From Plectrocnemia conspersa (taxonomy: Eukaryota; Arthropoda; Insecta; Trichoptera; Polycentropodidae), in assembly GCA_009617715.1 (NCBI GenBank), contig VTFK01000587.1:1-64000 (forward strand): a stretch of DNA of 64,000 nt, in the 5' to 3' direction. Under the pieces are notes generated by a model that was not told the origin of the DNA, searched no databases, and saw nothing but the letters and a program-made list of their open reading frames with translations. Below are positions 14,313-25,500 of the stretch, piece by piece; the stretch's first letter is position 1, and the number at the start of each line of letters is the position of its first letter. Position numbers and translations under genes: made by a program.

Positions 14313-15434
14313 CACTGTGGGGTATTTGCCCGATCTGGGCGGCCATAATTATTTCTCCCCTTTAGTTGATTCCATAAGTTCTCTTAGTCAAATATATAAT
14401 ATTATAAGTGTTAAAAAATACATTATAGAAAAAAAACTTGGAAAAAAAAAACTTGAAAAAAAAAACTTTTTTTTATTTTTCATGAAATAATTCATGCAAT
14501 TTTATTTTATTAAGTATTTATTAAATTGTAGGCCCGAGGAAGAGGAATTCCGTGTTGAACGGTCGTGCGAATTTCGCCGCGTCAAGTGTTAAAAGTAAAA
14601 AATAAATTGTATATGTCACAAAGTTTGATATTTGCTGTTTTTTAACAAGAAAAAGTATTTGACTAGTATTTTATCATAATCGGTATCGTTTTCATTTTTA
14701 AATATATGTATATTTGGTGATTCTAAACAAATTTTTATTTTATTTTATTAGTACGCGATCCACAATTTCAGGTTTACTGATTTTACCATAGTGATCATAT
14801 TATTAAAAATTAACAATAATTATAAAACTGTATTTTAAATTTGACATCACCTAATTAAAAAGTTATAATAAATTATAACGTTTAAGTCCTAGCATTCGCG
14901 ACTAAACCCCGTCCTATTTTTAAGAATAATGGTATGCAATGTGTTAAAAACCGCAAAAATCCGCAGCCAATTTTACATGTATCATAAATAGAAAGACCTT
15001 AGCTTTATATTGTATATAAAATCTACATTAAAAAGTGGTGGGAAATATAACTAATGAACTCAAAATTAGAAAAAAAAAATAGGAAAAAGTACTAAAAAAA
15101 GGTACATATTCAAAGCAATATTGTGTGTTTAATATGACAGCAACTGAAACAAAGAGCTATGAAACGTAGAAACATTTACTTGCTTTATCACAATCAATGG
15201 TTTGGATTTTTAACTGTACTCAAATAAAATTATAATAATTGTCCAATGTACGAGTATGCAATCTGATGACTGACTTCCGACCGATCGTGGGGGTGCTAGC
15301 GTTAGGCAAGGAGTGGTGGAATTGTTGATTATTATGCGCAAAATTATCAACTTTACAGAGCATCTTTTTTTTACCAGCGCTTAAATTTTCATAATCGACT
15401 TTTGCTGCCCAGATCGAGCAAATACCCCACCGTG
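14313..15434. mobile_element. inner non-autonomous DNA transposon, Transib-like ends
   Basis: Left end CACTGTGGGGTATTTGCC (14313 on) and right end read inward CACGGTGGGGTATTTGCT (from 15434) match over about 33 bp with roughly five mismatches. The termini fit the CACWRTG start of Transib elements on the left and nearly so on the right. The flanking five bases are CGGCG and CAGCG, one mismatch apart and GC-rich as Transib duplications are. The interior of about 1.05 kb has no transposase-like ORF. The superfamily is inferred from ends and duplication length only. Confidence 0.45.
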
Positions 15435-16375
15435 CAGCGGCCGTGAATGACGTCCGGATGGCAGCTTCTGTCACATATATTTGCGCGCGATCGAAAAATG
15501 TGCCAAATAATCGCAATTTTTAAATTGTCATTTTATTAAAATTACGCTACTGATAATTATAAAAGTTTGTGTGGGCACTCACCAATACAATATCAGTGAA
15601 AACTTATCGGTCGTAAAAATTCGATTTACGCAAAATCTTTGTCGGCTTTTGCAAAATGCCATAAGGCATAAAAATGATACTTCAGAATATGAACACCACA
15701 TTTGTGACTATCCTAGAATTTGTCGCCATCGATTCTAAATAAGAATTCGTTATGGTGTGACATTTATATAAACCGATCTAGGAAAATACATAAGGATATT
15801 CGAAACGATTTTTTTTTAACAAAATCAAGTACCACTAATTGTTTTTTAATTATTTAATTTTATATGAAAAAAATATAATAACGATATTTATTAGAAGAAT
15901 ATATTATCAAAAATATAATTAATCCATTTTGGTGCCCTAAAATATTCAAAGATGTCAGTATGTCCCCGATAAGCATGTGGTATTATAACTTTACCACGTG
16001 ACCACGATGCAGCGCTCGACATGCGTGTTGACCATAGGACGCCTACGCCCATACTGAAATTGAACCGAGTTCTATTTCAGTTTGCGAAAACCATATCATT
16101 ATCTCTCTCACTCTCGGCACTTAACACGCGAGAGAGCGAAAGGGGAAGTAGGTATCTCACCGCTCGCGCTCGAAGGAGCAGCTCCGACTTCGGTTCTTTT
16201 GCCGACAATGTTCGGAAGCGCTCGAAGATGGCCAAGTCGACTGAATTACCTCCACTTTTCCTTCCGTAATCGGTAACCTCGGACAACTTCCGAGAGATTT
16301 TAGAGCGGGCAGAACCGAACTCGACCGAAGTAACTCCGTCCTTGGCCAACCTTGGCCAACTTCCAGAGAGTGTAG
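15435..16375 (-). repeat. dispersed repeat copy A (long arm)
   Basis: From GGCCGTGAATGACGTCCGG (15439) to the GGAAGTTG-type repeats near 16290, this segment matches 38669-39509 in inverted orientation, with dozens of substitutions and small indels. Both copies share a T-rich middle, a CACGTGACCACGATGCA-type block and a purine/pyrimidine-rich GAGAGAG region. Copy A has about 80 extra bases at its 16300-16375 end. Open frames here up to about 90 codons, on both strands, are not conserved as ORFs and look incidental. Confidence 0.85.
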
Positions 16376-17643
16376 TTCAGGCATAAGGATTATATAAAAT
16401 AATATTAATTACATAGCAATACATTTAGCTTATTATACTTCAACTTTGCGATAAGAATATCTATCGCTATTATTTTGTAATCAAAATGCGGTTAGCATCA
16501 ATAATATAATTCAACTGTATTTTAATTTATATTTATCAACATATTTATAACCGAGTATCGATTCTATATAAAAAAAAATACTGAGCTCCATCCAATAAAG
16601 TCGATCAGATCGATGTTATTTCCGGAACTGACCTAATTTACATATATTTAGTTATACATACGCATTTACCGATTAGATAAATTTAACGATGAATTCTAGC
16701 TGTGGTCGTCATTTCATTATTATGATAATTTACGAGAATGACAAGCCAACCTTTATAAATTAAACATTTTTGAGTTGCAGTGCTAAATTTGAAATGCAAA
16801 TTTAAAATGACCCAAATTCAGATCGGCCTTTAAAAAACAAATTTTTTTGTGCGCGTTTTTGGTATAATTTTGTTTTTACTCAGCGTTCATTGTCATGAGC
16901 GATTGTGATTGCTCTAACGATTAAAGTAATCGTACATATTTAACAAAATATGATCATTAACGACTTAAATGATTAAAAAAATTAGCTAGATGTAAAAATT
17001 TCCACGAAAATATACATAAATATCCAGGAAAACTAATATGATGATCTGCGTTTAATTTTGAAAATATTAAAATATGTATTTATTTGTGTATATAATATTA
17101 TATATATATATAAAGAGTAGTGACAAGTACAAAATTACATTATAATAAATAATCTAAATGATTCAGTATTTCATTTCATTCGAAAATTGTATCCCAAGTA
17201 ACTCCAACGTAAACATTTGTACAGTTATTTCTCAAGTACTTGTTTAATTTTACTTTAATTTTTATTTATGTAGTGTTACCGCGTATTAATCAAACAGTGA
17301 ACTCGCACCTATCATATCAAGTTAACGATTATTATCATTTGATACAATAGCAAATTATATATAATTCACTTTGTTTGATTATTGTGTAATATTTGCATTC
17401 GATTAAACGATACATTTTTGACAGTTTTTTTTCGTTGCTGATTGATTTATAATATTTGACATTAACAAAGTCGATCTTTATCCACATGACGTCACTATAA
17501 ATAAAAATCGCAACACAAATTAATAGTGAAATGTTTTCAATTCGAGCTTTAATGATTAACTCGGGTTGTCTAATGACTCGTTGCGATATTTTTTGCGAGT
17601 TTACAACGAATACGGAATGTTGCGAGTTTGTTGTTGTTGTTGA

Positions 17644-17820
17644 TTACACAAAAGAAAGAAAAAAACTTCAGCGAAGCATTTTAGCTCAGAAATTGCCAAC
17701 ATTCTAGCAACCCCTAAGAACACGGAAAAGCTTTTAGAGATGCTTATTCGACAAAATAATGAGGAACTGAACGAAATGAAATCGCAATTAAGAATATGTG
17801 AATATCGTTACGTAAAATAA
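17644..17820 (+). pseudogene. unrecognised coding-like segment 1
   Basis: After a TGA at 17641, 58 codons stay open to TAA at 17818-17820. They encode a charged helix-like sequence that includes FSSEIANILATPKNTEKLLE and ends MKSQLRICEYRYVK. The balanced, charged composition is unlike the Phe/Tyr/Ile-rich peptides of chance ORFs in this AT-rich DNA. No start codon and no clear splice sites frame it. I do not recognise the family. It could be an exon, a decayed gene or transposon protein. Confidence 0.25.
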
Positions 17821-18184
17821 TGATTGTGCTGGATTTAGAAATAAAATATACATTTAAAAACACACAAAAGAGCTGTGTCAAATAAAAAACTATGACTTCA
17901 TTTTCAGGAGCTATTCTTACGTCATTAGATTTTATAATAAAATACACTATTTCACTACTAAATAAGAGGTAAACCTGAAATGAATGTCGTTTTTTTAATG
18001 CAACAGAAAAAAAATACTTTTTAACGTTTTTTTATAATTTTAATGATTCAAAATGTATTTTCTTCAAAAGACATTTTTAAAAAATTTCATCAACATAAAA
18101 AAAATGTTGAAAGCTTTGATTCAAAATATTCCGATAGTCCCATTTTCACATTGTCTGCATTTTATATTTTTTCAGTCTAAGAAA

Positions 18185-18382
18185 TAAAAATCAAGTTCAT
18201 TGAGTAGACGCTACGCCGAGAATAAAACGAATTGTATTCTAACTATCATAGCAAAAAGACATTGGGATAAAAATACTGATCCCTCTTGTAGAGGTATCTT
18301 AGATGTTTTTAATTCTCTTAGACAAGCTTCGCTTCATTTGGATTCCGAAATAAGAGCCATATTCGAGGACGCTACGAACTAG
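18185..18382 (+). pseudogene. unrecognised coding-like segment 2
   Basis: This open stretch is preceded by a pyrimidine-rich acceptor-like TTTTTTCAG ending at 18177, although a TAA at 18182-18184 lies between it and the open frame. It encodes a sequence including RYAENKTNCILTIIAKRHWD and ending DSEIRAIFEDATN before TAG. There is no ATG, so it would have to be an internal exon or a remnant. It lies about 370 bp after segment 1 on the same strand. Family not recognised. Confidence 0.25.
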
Positions 18383-18421
18383 CGTATAGTACAGATCGTA
18401 AATCGCCAATAAATAATTTAA

Positions 18422-18639
18422 CCCTTCAAACATCAGCGACTTTTTACTGAATCATCTATTATTTCACTTCACGGACTAGTATCTCTTTCTAAAAATATTT
18501 ATAAAATACTTAATTTACTGATAAATGATGCTAATGCAATAATGTTTATTGTTTAAAAAAATATAATTTGCAAACAAGTAACTTGTTTTAAAAAATAATA
18601 ATAAATGACGCACCGGTGAGTCGCTGCCGTTTAAGTGAC
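18422..18639. mobile_element. piggyBac-like MITE, family 2, copy 1
   Basis: Left flank TTAA (18418-18421) is followed by CCCTTCAAACATCAGCGAC; the right end read inward is CACTTAAACGGCAGCGACTC. The inner end carries a near-perfect GACTCACCGGTGMGTC palindrome. The right TTAA is missing and the end abuts a LINE relic, so this copy is damaged. TTAA target and CCC-type ends point to the piggyBac superfamily. Confidence 0.65.
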
Positions 18640-18735
18640 ACGCGCTCCGCATTACGAAACCGAGCATCATCGACGCCTTATCGCAAACATTGATGATATG
18701 CATAAAAAAGTCATCGACACGCTTAAAACACGTCT
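18636..18735 (-). mobile_element. non-LTR retrotransposon relic (RT C-terminal region)
   Basis: On the minus strand one frame reads FKRVDDFFMHIINVCDKASM and then MLGFVMRSACHL. This resembles the conserved segment just after the RT catalytic core in I/Jockey-type LINE ORF2 (pattern hID-x-I-x-x-K-A-x-x-MLGF-h-x-R). Stops and frameshifts surround it. Its downstream edge coincides with the MITE terminus at 18639, suggesting the MITE inserted in or beside it. Confidence 0.55.
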
Positions 18736-19036
18736 GCCTAAACTGTAATTGAAATCCACAATGCAATGGGATCTGGAATATATGTCAAATTGCTACTAAG
18801 CGATACTGAAAAGAAGTCGATTGTCGATAGGCCAAATCCACAGCGACTACAGATTTTTTTATAAAGGGATTGAATCTAAATTTGTGTATATATTTTGAAA
18901 CACATTCCAAATTATTAATTTTTAATGTATGCATCTCGTTAATAAAGAGCATAGGTCTTAGAACGGATTTCACGGAGCGACCATTTCCATAGCTCACATA
19001 TAATATTAACGTCAACAACCTAAATAACTCGAAAAA

Positions 19037-19180
19037 ATGTTAACAAAACCGTTCGACAAACTGAAGTTGCTAACTTTCGAAGAAGTAGTTCAAGACAAAC
19101 TTTGTCGAATGCTTTTTGATAACATTGACCTGGATTTTAACATCAAAGGATTTTGTCACTGCCTTCGAAAGGCACAAGAG
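19037..19180 (+). pseudogene. unrecognised coding-like segment 3 with splice donor
   Basis: ATG at 19037 opens 48 codons including KLKLLTFEEVVQDKLCRMLF and ending CHCLRKAQE. They meet CAAGAG|GTTAGT, a good splice donor, at 19180/19181; translation past it stops soon after. ATG, charged composition and donor together look like a real first exon, but the next open segment (19273 on) does not join in phase at the obvious AG. Function not recognised. Decayed gene or transposon-borne gene are alternatives. Confidence 0.3.
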
Positions 19181-19272
19181 GTTAGTGACCGTGGAACGAC
19201 GTAGACGAAACCCGTGTTTTTGATAGTGATTGTAAATATACATATATGTGAATAATTATATCAAATAACTAG

Positions 19273-19466
19273 CAGGTGTGAAAGGAACGGTATCTAGTCT
19301 GAAGTTTTCGATACACGATTTATCACTTTTTTTGTGGATCAGGGTGACTTTTGATCTCCACAAATTAGAAACCGACAAATTGAAATTAATCAAAGGGAGG
19401 AAAGAAAATAACTTGACAGACCTTCAGTATAAAATCAGGATGGTTCTGAAGAACTACGCGATTTGA
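19273..19466 (+). pseudogene. unrecognised coding-like segment 4
   Basis: Following an acceptor-like CTAGCAG (ends 19276), a frame starting GTG AAA GGA encodes FSIHDLSLFLWIRVTFDLHK then a Lys/Glu-rich stretch, ending KNYAI and TGA at 19464-19466. Joining to segment 3 would need a one-base phase difference. It may belong to the same broken gene; family not recognised. Confidence 0.25.
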
Positions 19467-19661
19467 GCTTCTCAAAACCGTACTATTTCATATGTGATTA
19501 ATAGATTTAAATGGTTAAATGTTCAAGAAATATTGAATATGAATGTTATAGTATTTATGTATATAAGTTAAAAAATAATATGTTAGCAGAGTTTTTTAAG
19601 AAGTATTTATCAAGAAATAAAAGGTGTTATATATTTAATACTAGAAATAGAGACAATTTAA

Positions 19662-20130
19662 CCCTTTGAGGATTACTGCCGTACATGTACGGCGATGGAT
19701 TTTTCACTGTTTTGAGGTATTCCAGATAAAATTATATTTATATATGTAAATGATTTTTATGATAAATAAAACTATTGAATTAGAGAGTACAAAATAAATA
19801 AACAAAACAGAAAATGTTTTGTAATAATTATGTAAAAAATATTGAGAGCTTCTGAATTAAATTTAAAAAAAAAATAAAAAGGGCAAAGTAACATGTAAAA
19901 TAAATGAACAAATTTTAATAATAGAAAAGTGTTGAAATAAATTATTAAAACATACTTATATGAAAAAAGTAGTAAAATAAATAAAAGCAATAAAATGTTA
20001 ATTTACTATAAATTCAATATAAAATAATAATATATAAATAACAACAGAAATAATTATGGTAGAATACATAAAATTAACTCACTATTTTGTGTATAATAAA
20101 TATGTATAAATTAATTCACTACTCAAAGGG
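19662..20130. mobile_element. piggyBac-like MITE, family 1, intact copy
   Basis: Perfect TTAA flanks lie at 19658-19661 and 20131-20134. Ends are CCCTTTGAGGATTACTGCC and, inverted, CCCTTTGAGTAGTGAATTA: a short terminal repeat of about 9 bp. A perfect palindrome CCGTACATGTACGG sits just inside the left end (19679-19692). The 469-bp interior is AT-rich and non-coding. A second, inverted copy lies at 48152-48527. TTAA duplication and CCC start support a piggyBac-type non-autonomous element. Confidence 0.8.
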
Positions 20131-20718
20131 TTAAGGATAGTTAGGTATAAGAAAACGAGTACGGTCAGGGGAATTATGGACAGAGGTGTAAATTTGTATA
20201 ATAATATTCCTAAGATAATCCGCAAAAATAAAAATGTAGTTCTTACGTTCAAAGAAACTACGAACAAAGAAACACCTTCCTCCATTAAAATTAAAATATT
20301 AAAGTATTTTTAATGTATGTTTCGGCTAAATTTTTTTAGTGTATCAACAATTAGGTATTTTTTTATGTTCTGTTTATGTTTATATTATTTGTATGTATAG
20401 GTAAAAAAAATAGTATACAAATTAGCTATATTAATAAAATAAATAAAACTGACGACAAGCTTTATCGTCAGGTCAGGTTGACTCCATTGCGATTGGAATC
20501 TGAATATGATTCGTCATAGACGGAATAAAAATACTCCACGAAAGCATCCATCTTTATATCCAACAAGTCTTTCCATCGCGTTACATCAAAATGAAATAAA
20601 AATCAACGATTTCATGTGATGTCATTTTTTTGTAAAATAAAGGATTAGATTAAAACTGTTTTTTAAATTGATTTTCCAACAGATACGATATTAAAAATAT
20701 ATAAAAATAAAAGTAGCA

Positions 20719-20728
20719 ATACTCACGA
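20719..20728 (-). other. splice donor of FLVCR exon 1
   Basis: On the minus strand the sequence reads TTC|GTGAGTATTG, a near-consensus GTRAGT donor. It lies exactly where similarity to the family (LDK followed by G-L-R in relatives) breaks off. Translation past this point gives non-conserved hydrophobic residues and then a stop, as expected of intron sequence. Confidence 0.85.
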
Positions 20729-21047
20729 ATTTATCCAGCATCCAACTGGCAGGGAATATGAGCGGAATGTACGTGATCATGTAAATCATCGACGTCCAAT
20801 TGACCCATATCGCGCTGACGCTGTAGTAATCCATGATGACATCTGTGATGATTGAGTACTGAATCCATTGCATGGCATTAGATGCGGAATATAGTACAAA
20901 TATAGCTAGCACCAACCACCTGCGGGTATATAGCTTGTACTCCCTGGGCATCCCCATGGCCTTTATATCGTCCGGAGTGCTCGGTTTGGTATCCGGGGTG
21001 GTGGCGTCGAAATCATTTTTCATGGCGTACGTAGAATTGGACGCCAT
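20727..21047 (-). CDS. FLVCR: FLVCR-family transporter, first coding exon (partial gene)
   Basis: The exon encodes 107 residues beginning MASNSTYAMKND. A hydrophilic N-terminus of about 42 residues is followed by a first membrane segment (about 44-67) ending in QWIQYSIITDV, then YYSVSAIWVNWTSM and a second segment ending in PLIFPASWMLDK. These blocks are typical of the N-terminus of FLVCR1/FLVCR2, major-facilitator-superfamily proteins of the plasma membrane or mitochondrion linked to heme and, more recently, choline/ethanolamine transport. Family members are usually 500 or more residues with 12 membrane segments, so only the first fifth is here. The reading frame ends in phase 0 at ATTC|GTGAGT. 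The start ATG sits in AAACATGG, a good eukaryotic context, and gives the expected N-terminus. No later exon was found toward position 1, so intron 1 is probably very long. Family identity is secure; whether the substrate is choline or heme cannot be told from this exon. Confidence 0.9.
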
Positions 21048-21200
21048 GTTTGCGGTACGTGCTGCTCAAAAGGCTTGAACGTTACCACTGATGATGTACA
21101 ACGACCTACCGATCGTTTTCTTTATTCGATCGGATAAAAAACAGCCGCTTAGCTGACGTATCAGATAACGCCAGATTGCGTATTATTAATAATGTATACG
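21048..21200 (-). promoter_or_regulatory. FLVCR 5' leader and putative promoter
   Basis: The stretch upstream of the ATG is less AT-rich than its surroundings. It contains an arthropod-type initiator TCAGT at 21091-21087 on the minus strand (context CATCATCAGTGG) and an inverted CGATCG pair further upstream near 21110-21131. No clear TATA box lies at the expected distance. The assignment rests on position and the initiator match; transcript ends are unknown. Confidence 0.35.
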
Positions 21201-21881
21201 TATATTAAATATATATCTTTTAGTAAATAATTCTCTAGAAGCTCTTCTATTTGTATAGGTTATTGTCGTTCATACCGTGAAAGTCGAGTTGTTTTTACGG
21301 AAAACTATTGTCGGTTTATACTTCAGGTACTGTTGTTGTATATACTTCGTCTGTAACAAGGAAAAAATATATTATAATACATGGAACGTTTATGTACGCG
21401 CGATTTCAACTATATTATTCATTCAGATGGTCGTGTTGTATTACAAGTACAAAAGAACAAAACAATACACATGATATAAGCAATAGTAATTTTCGGTTCG
21501 AAGTAGGAGGTATTATTATTAAATTAAAAATAAGAAGCAATATGTATTTGAAAAAGTGGAATTCTATTCCTTAATTTAAGAACTAAAATGTACGTACGTT
21601 ACTAATAAACACATATTTTTAGTTTATTTATGTTTTTGAAAATTAATTGAGATTTATTAAAAATTAGCAAAAACATATTTTATGTTGCCGAACAACGACG
21701 ACATGCAGTAGTATCCAAATTTATTTGAAAATGTATTATTATAAATAATTGCACATAATTTAATAATTGTAGTATTTTTCAACAAAAAATATAATTATGA
21801 GCGCAAAGTGCAAGAATAAAAAACATAATTGACTTTTTAACTAATTAATTCATTACACACATTTTGAGTTAAACTATGTTA

Positions 21882-22737
21882 GAGTACGCTCGGGATAAGG
21901 ATTCCAGTTTGTTATTGTGTGCGTGAACTGTGTGGCTCAAAACAATTTCGCTCAGAATATTTAATTTTTTTATTTTAAAAGAAAATATATGTTTATTTAA
22001 CATACATACATCTGAGCTAAATTGGAAATTTCAACGGACAATTAAAAATATATTATATAATCTAAGAAACCAGACATTGGTGTCATTAATTAAATATTTG
22101 CAAAATTCAAAATCTTTCACTAGTCAAAAAAATAATGAAGTCTTTAGCTATTCTTCAAAAGCAAAAAGATATAAAATGGGGCAAGAAATTTAATGGATCG
22201 ACGACTCTATTAAATCATTAGAATCCATTGAATAAATTAAAAAATTATCATTGGCGCAACGATAAGAATAATAACTTTTTCAAGCCTTACAGAGAATAGT
22301 GTAAAAAAACCAACAACGTACGGATTAATGGAAAAATAATTAAAATATTTTAATATACGAGTAAAAGAACGAATAACTTACAGTGTATATTTGAAGCCTG
22401 GATATCAATTAACCCAGATATGCCCGAGAAATTTTATTCTCTTAAAATTTCATTTATAAATAAAAAACAGTGGCACGAGTTTAGTGACCTACCCCATGGG
22501 ATTGATCATATCTGGGTTAAACCAATATCAGCACAAAATTATTTAAAATAAATCACTAGAGAAGATCGAACTTCTGTGCCACACTGAACTTTAATGGCGA
22601 ATACCAGCATTGACGAATCAGCGACTGTCCTTAAAAGAGAAAGCGAGACAACGAAGTACTTGCTACATCGCTTCTCCCTCTCATATACATGTACACGCAC
22701 ACAATAACAAACCGGCATCCTTATCCCGAGCGTACTC
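21882..22737. mobile_element. TA-flanked transposon with 44-bp TIRs
   Basis: The ends are GAGTACGCTCGGGATAAGGA... on the left (21882-21925) and the same sequence inverted on the right (22694-22737), matching at 42 of 44 positions. Each end is flanked by TA (21880-21881, 22738-22739), the duplication expected of Tc1/mariner-type transposition. The 856-bp element has an AT-rich interior. A plus-strand frame of 87 codons (21930-22193) inside is not recognisable as transposase. High TIR identity suggests recent activity. The superfamily is inferred from the TA duplication only. Confidence 0.85.
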
Positions 22738-22739
22738 TA

Positions 22740-25500
22740 CATCTGGACTAGGAATTGGAATCCCAATATATTCGTCCTTCTTTGACTATTGGATACTAAA
22801 ATATTATTTAGGTAGCTAATAGAATAATGTTATTGCCAATTTTGTAAAAAATGCATAATCGATTATAGATCGAAGCTTACATAAATGAATATTTTTCAAC
22901 AAAAAAAATACAATATAACAAATTTCAAGTTAAAATATTGCGTGCATTTATTAGTTTTTTTTTAAATGTAAAATTTAAAATATTTTTTAGAATTCTGATT
23001 CTAATGTTTAAGAAACGCCTCTTGATTTTACTAGTTTTTTTAGATTTACTGCTGAATTGCAACTTAAAATACAAAACACGAATTTATCTTTTGTGAAAAC
23101 CAAAAATGTCATTTGTACATATATATATTTTTTTTAATATTTACAAAACCTCTACTATGTTGTGAATGATTAACTATTTTTGAAACTGTTGTCAAAAATA
23201 TATGTTAGAACGATTTTTTTATAATTTAGATAGTTCGGAATTAAATATGGATGTCTTGCACGGACAACATGTCTCCATCATTGCGGAACAAATATTCTTT
23301 ATATTAATACAAATAAACATGCCTGGAGTGTTTTGTAAAATCCTGTTTATACAAATGTTGTTGAAAAGTTCAGGATATGTCAGATATTAAACCAAATCGT
23401 AAACATCTAAGCTATAGTTATCCTGCTATTTATTAGATACTCTGATTATAAAACTCTCTCCTTTTCTCATATTTATTAATCATGTTATAACTTTTTCAGA
23501 AACTATGTATATTAAAATATTTTATTTGTAGGTATATAAAATATGTATGACAATATAGCAATCGCTATTTAATATGTATTCGATATTTTATTTACATTAT
23601 TGTATAAAATAAATAAATCTTGATTTCACAATACGTTATCATATATATTCTTTAATTATCTCGTAAGCATTAGTGAGTTTATAAAAGACGATTCATAATT
23701 TAATAAACAGATTCAAATTACGTTTACTTATCAGCAGCTCTAATCTTAAAACAACTTAACAATACATAATTTAAAATAATGTATTCGATTCACTCATGTG
23801 AGATCTTTTAAGTATGTAAGGTAACACTCTTGACATACAAGTGGCAGACGGTTAAAAAATTGTTAAAATTTTAATGTCACATTAATTATGGTTATTTAAA
23901 AAAAAAAGCGTGTTAAAAATAATAATTTAGTTATTATATTGCCCGAAAATAATAAATAAAAAAAGTAAAATAAATAAAATGAATTTTTTTATCATAAAAA
24001 TTAGTCATATCAGTTACAAAAAAAAATGTTATCAATAAAAGTTTGTTGAGTACACATATATGTACTATATATAGATACATAAATACATGGGTATATTTAT
24101 TAAGATAATAATAACGTAAGCCTAACCGACAATAAATCTTGTAGAAAAAATAATGTAACTTAACAACTGATCTAAACCTACTTATGATTTTTATTACATA
24201 CACAAAGTTTAAATGACACCTGTGATCGCTAATATGTTTTATATGTATATAAAAAATAAATAGAAGAAACATCCAGATCTGTGTATTTGCGAATGACATA
24301 AGTATTAATAATTGTTTATTGATAGTAGATCTTTTAATATATTTATACTGTCTGTTTTTATAATAAGTTTTCTTAGCGGGTACAATTATAGCTACATGCA
24401 TATTTATTTCATATCATATTAGTTTTTAAATGAGGTATAATATTTTTTTAGGAATTAATAGGTACATATAATAATATATGATTTTAATAAAAAATTGCTT
24501 GATATTCTGTTTATAAATATTTACACTACCTTATTATTGTTGCAACTAGTGTATGACTCTCATTTAAGAGATAAAATAGCTTAAAAATAATATTTAAATT
24601 ATATATAATATATAAAAAAATAAATTAATATAAAACCACACACGCTATTACAAATAATTTTAAATTATTAGAGTTCTTTGAAGTAAAATTTAAAATTCTC
24701 AGTAAATTAATTACTTTTTTTCGAGCAGAAAAAAATCCAAGAAACCCCTAAAAAATTCTTAATGGGAGTATTTTTAATATACGAAATTCACTTCTGAGTT
24801 AAGTTTGTAAAATTATTATAAATTAAATATAAATAATACAATATCCTCAGAAAAAAGATTAAAAATATAATTTTAATTTGAAGTATGCGAAATGTCAATA
24901 TTAATTAATAAATAAATGTTTTGTATATTATACATATGTATGTATGCAGTTATTCATATCAGGTACATGACAATCGAAAAAAATTATCAACATTGAAAAT
25001 TTCCATCGATGAGCATTTGATATTGATATATAAAAAAATGTTGGCCCTGGGGTCAATGTCGCTTTTTATAAGCATATCTTTTATGCAAATCTCTTTTAGC
25101 AGATGTGTGCTGAATTAATACATATATAATATATTAGTTTAAAAATAGTTACACGTGTGAGTTTTAACTTTGTGTCAGAAAGAACTTTGTTTATATAAAC
25201 ACAATAAGAATTTTATCCACATGCGACTAGTAAGTTACTGATTTGTATTTCGCTACTTGGCGGCATATTATATGGACTTAATAGATAAGTAATTTAGTAT
25301 GTAGTATTTCAGAAGTGTCATGTGTTTAAATTACTCAATACTAAATTATTAAGCTATCTGCTTAAAATATTTCGAAGATTGATATACGGTATATCCTCCG
25401 TGATGTTAATTCGAGGCGTTCAGAACATAAGTGGATTTTAAGAATACGATTTATGACAGATTGACAATGTCATATGTTATATATACATCCAGCATGATGT
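22740..25500. other. AT-rich DNA without recognisable genes
   Basis: No coding, RNA or repeat feature can be supported. A 155-codon minus-strand frame (24401-23934) is dominated by Phe, Tyr, Ile and Lys with very few Gly, Ala or Pro, as expected from random AT-rich sequence. Confidence 0.6.

Larger units (their letters stand above)
14200..16375. mobile_element. composite element: fold-back-like arms around an inner transposon
   Basis: The left edge carries CTACACTCTCTGGAAGTTG (14201-14219); the same sequence occurs inverted at the right edge ending near 16375. The left arm is short (about 113 bp) and the right arm long (about 940 bp). The right arm contains internal repeats of CTCTCNGGAAGTTGNCC and a duplicated CTTGGCCAAC at 16341-16360. 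Between the arms sits a second element with its own inverted ends (14313-15434). The long arm has a second, inverted copy at 38669-39509. No transposase ORF was recognised, so both layers appear non-autonomous. Confidence 0.6.

Noticed and set aside
16021..16384. Overlapping open frames of 64-90 codons on both strands
   Set aside because: They lie in the GC-richer part of a dispersed repeat; the second copy (38.7-39.0 kb) does not keep any of them open.
20872..21078. Plus-strand frame opposite the FLVCR exon
   Set aside because: Shadow of the minus-strand coding exon.
21930..22193. 87-codon frame inside the TA-flanked element as a possible transposase
   Set aside because: A vague likeness to THAP/P-type transposase (KAKRYKMGQEI) is not convincing, and P elements make 8-bp, not TA, duplications.
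23934..24401. 155-codon minus-strand open frame, among the longest in the window
   Set aside because: Composition is Phe/Tyr/Ile/Lys-rich with almost no Gly, Ala or Pro, as expected of chance frames in AT-rich DNA; no domain.
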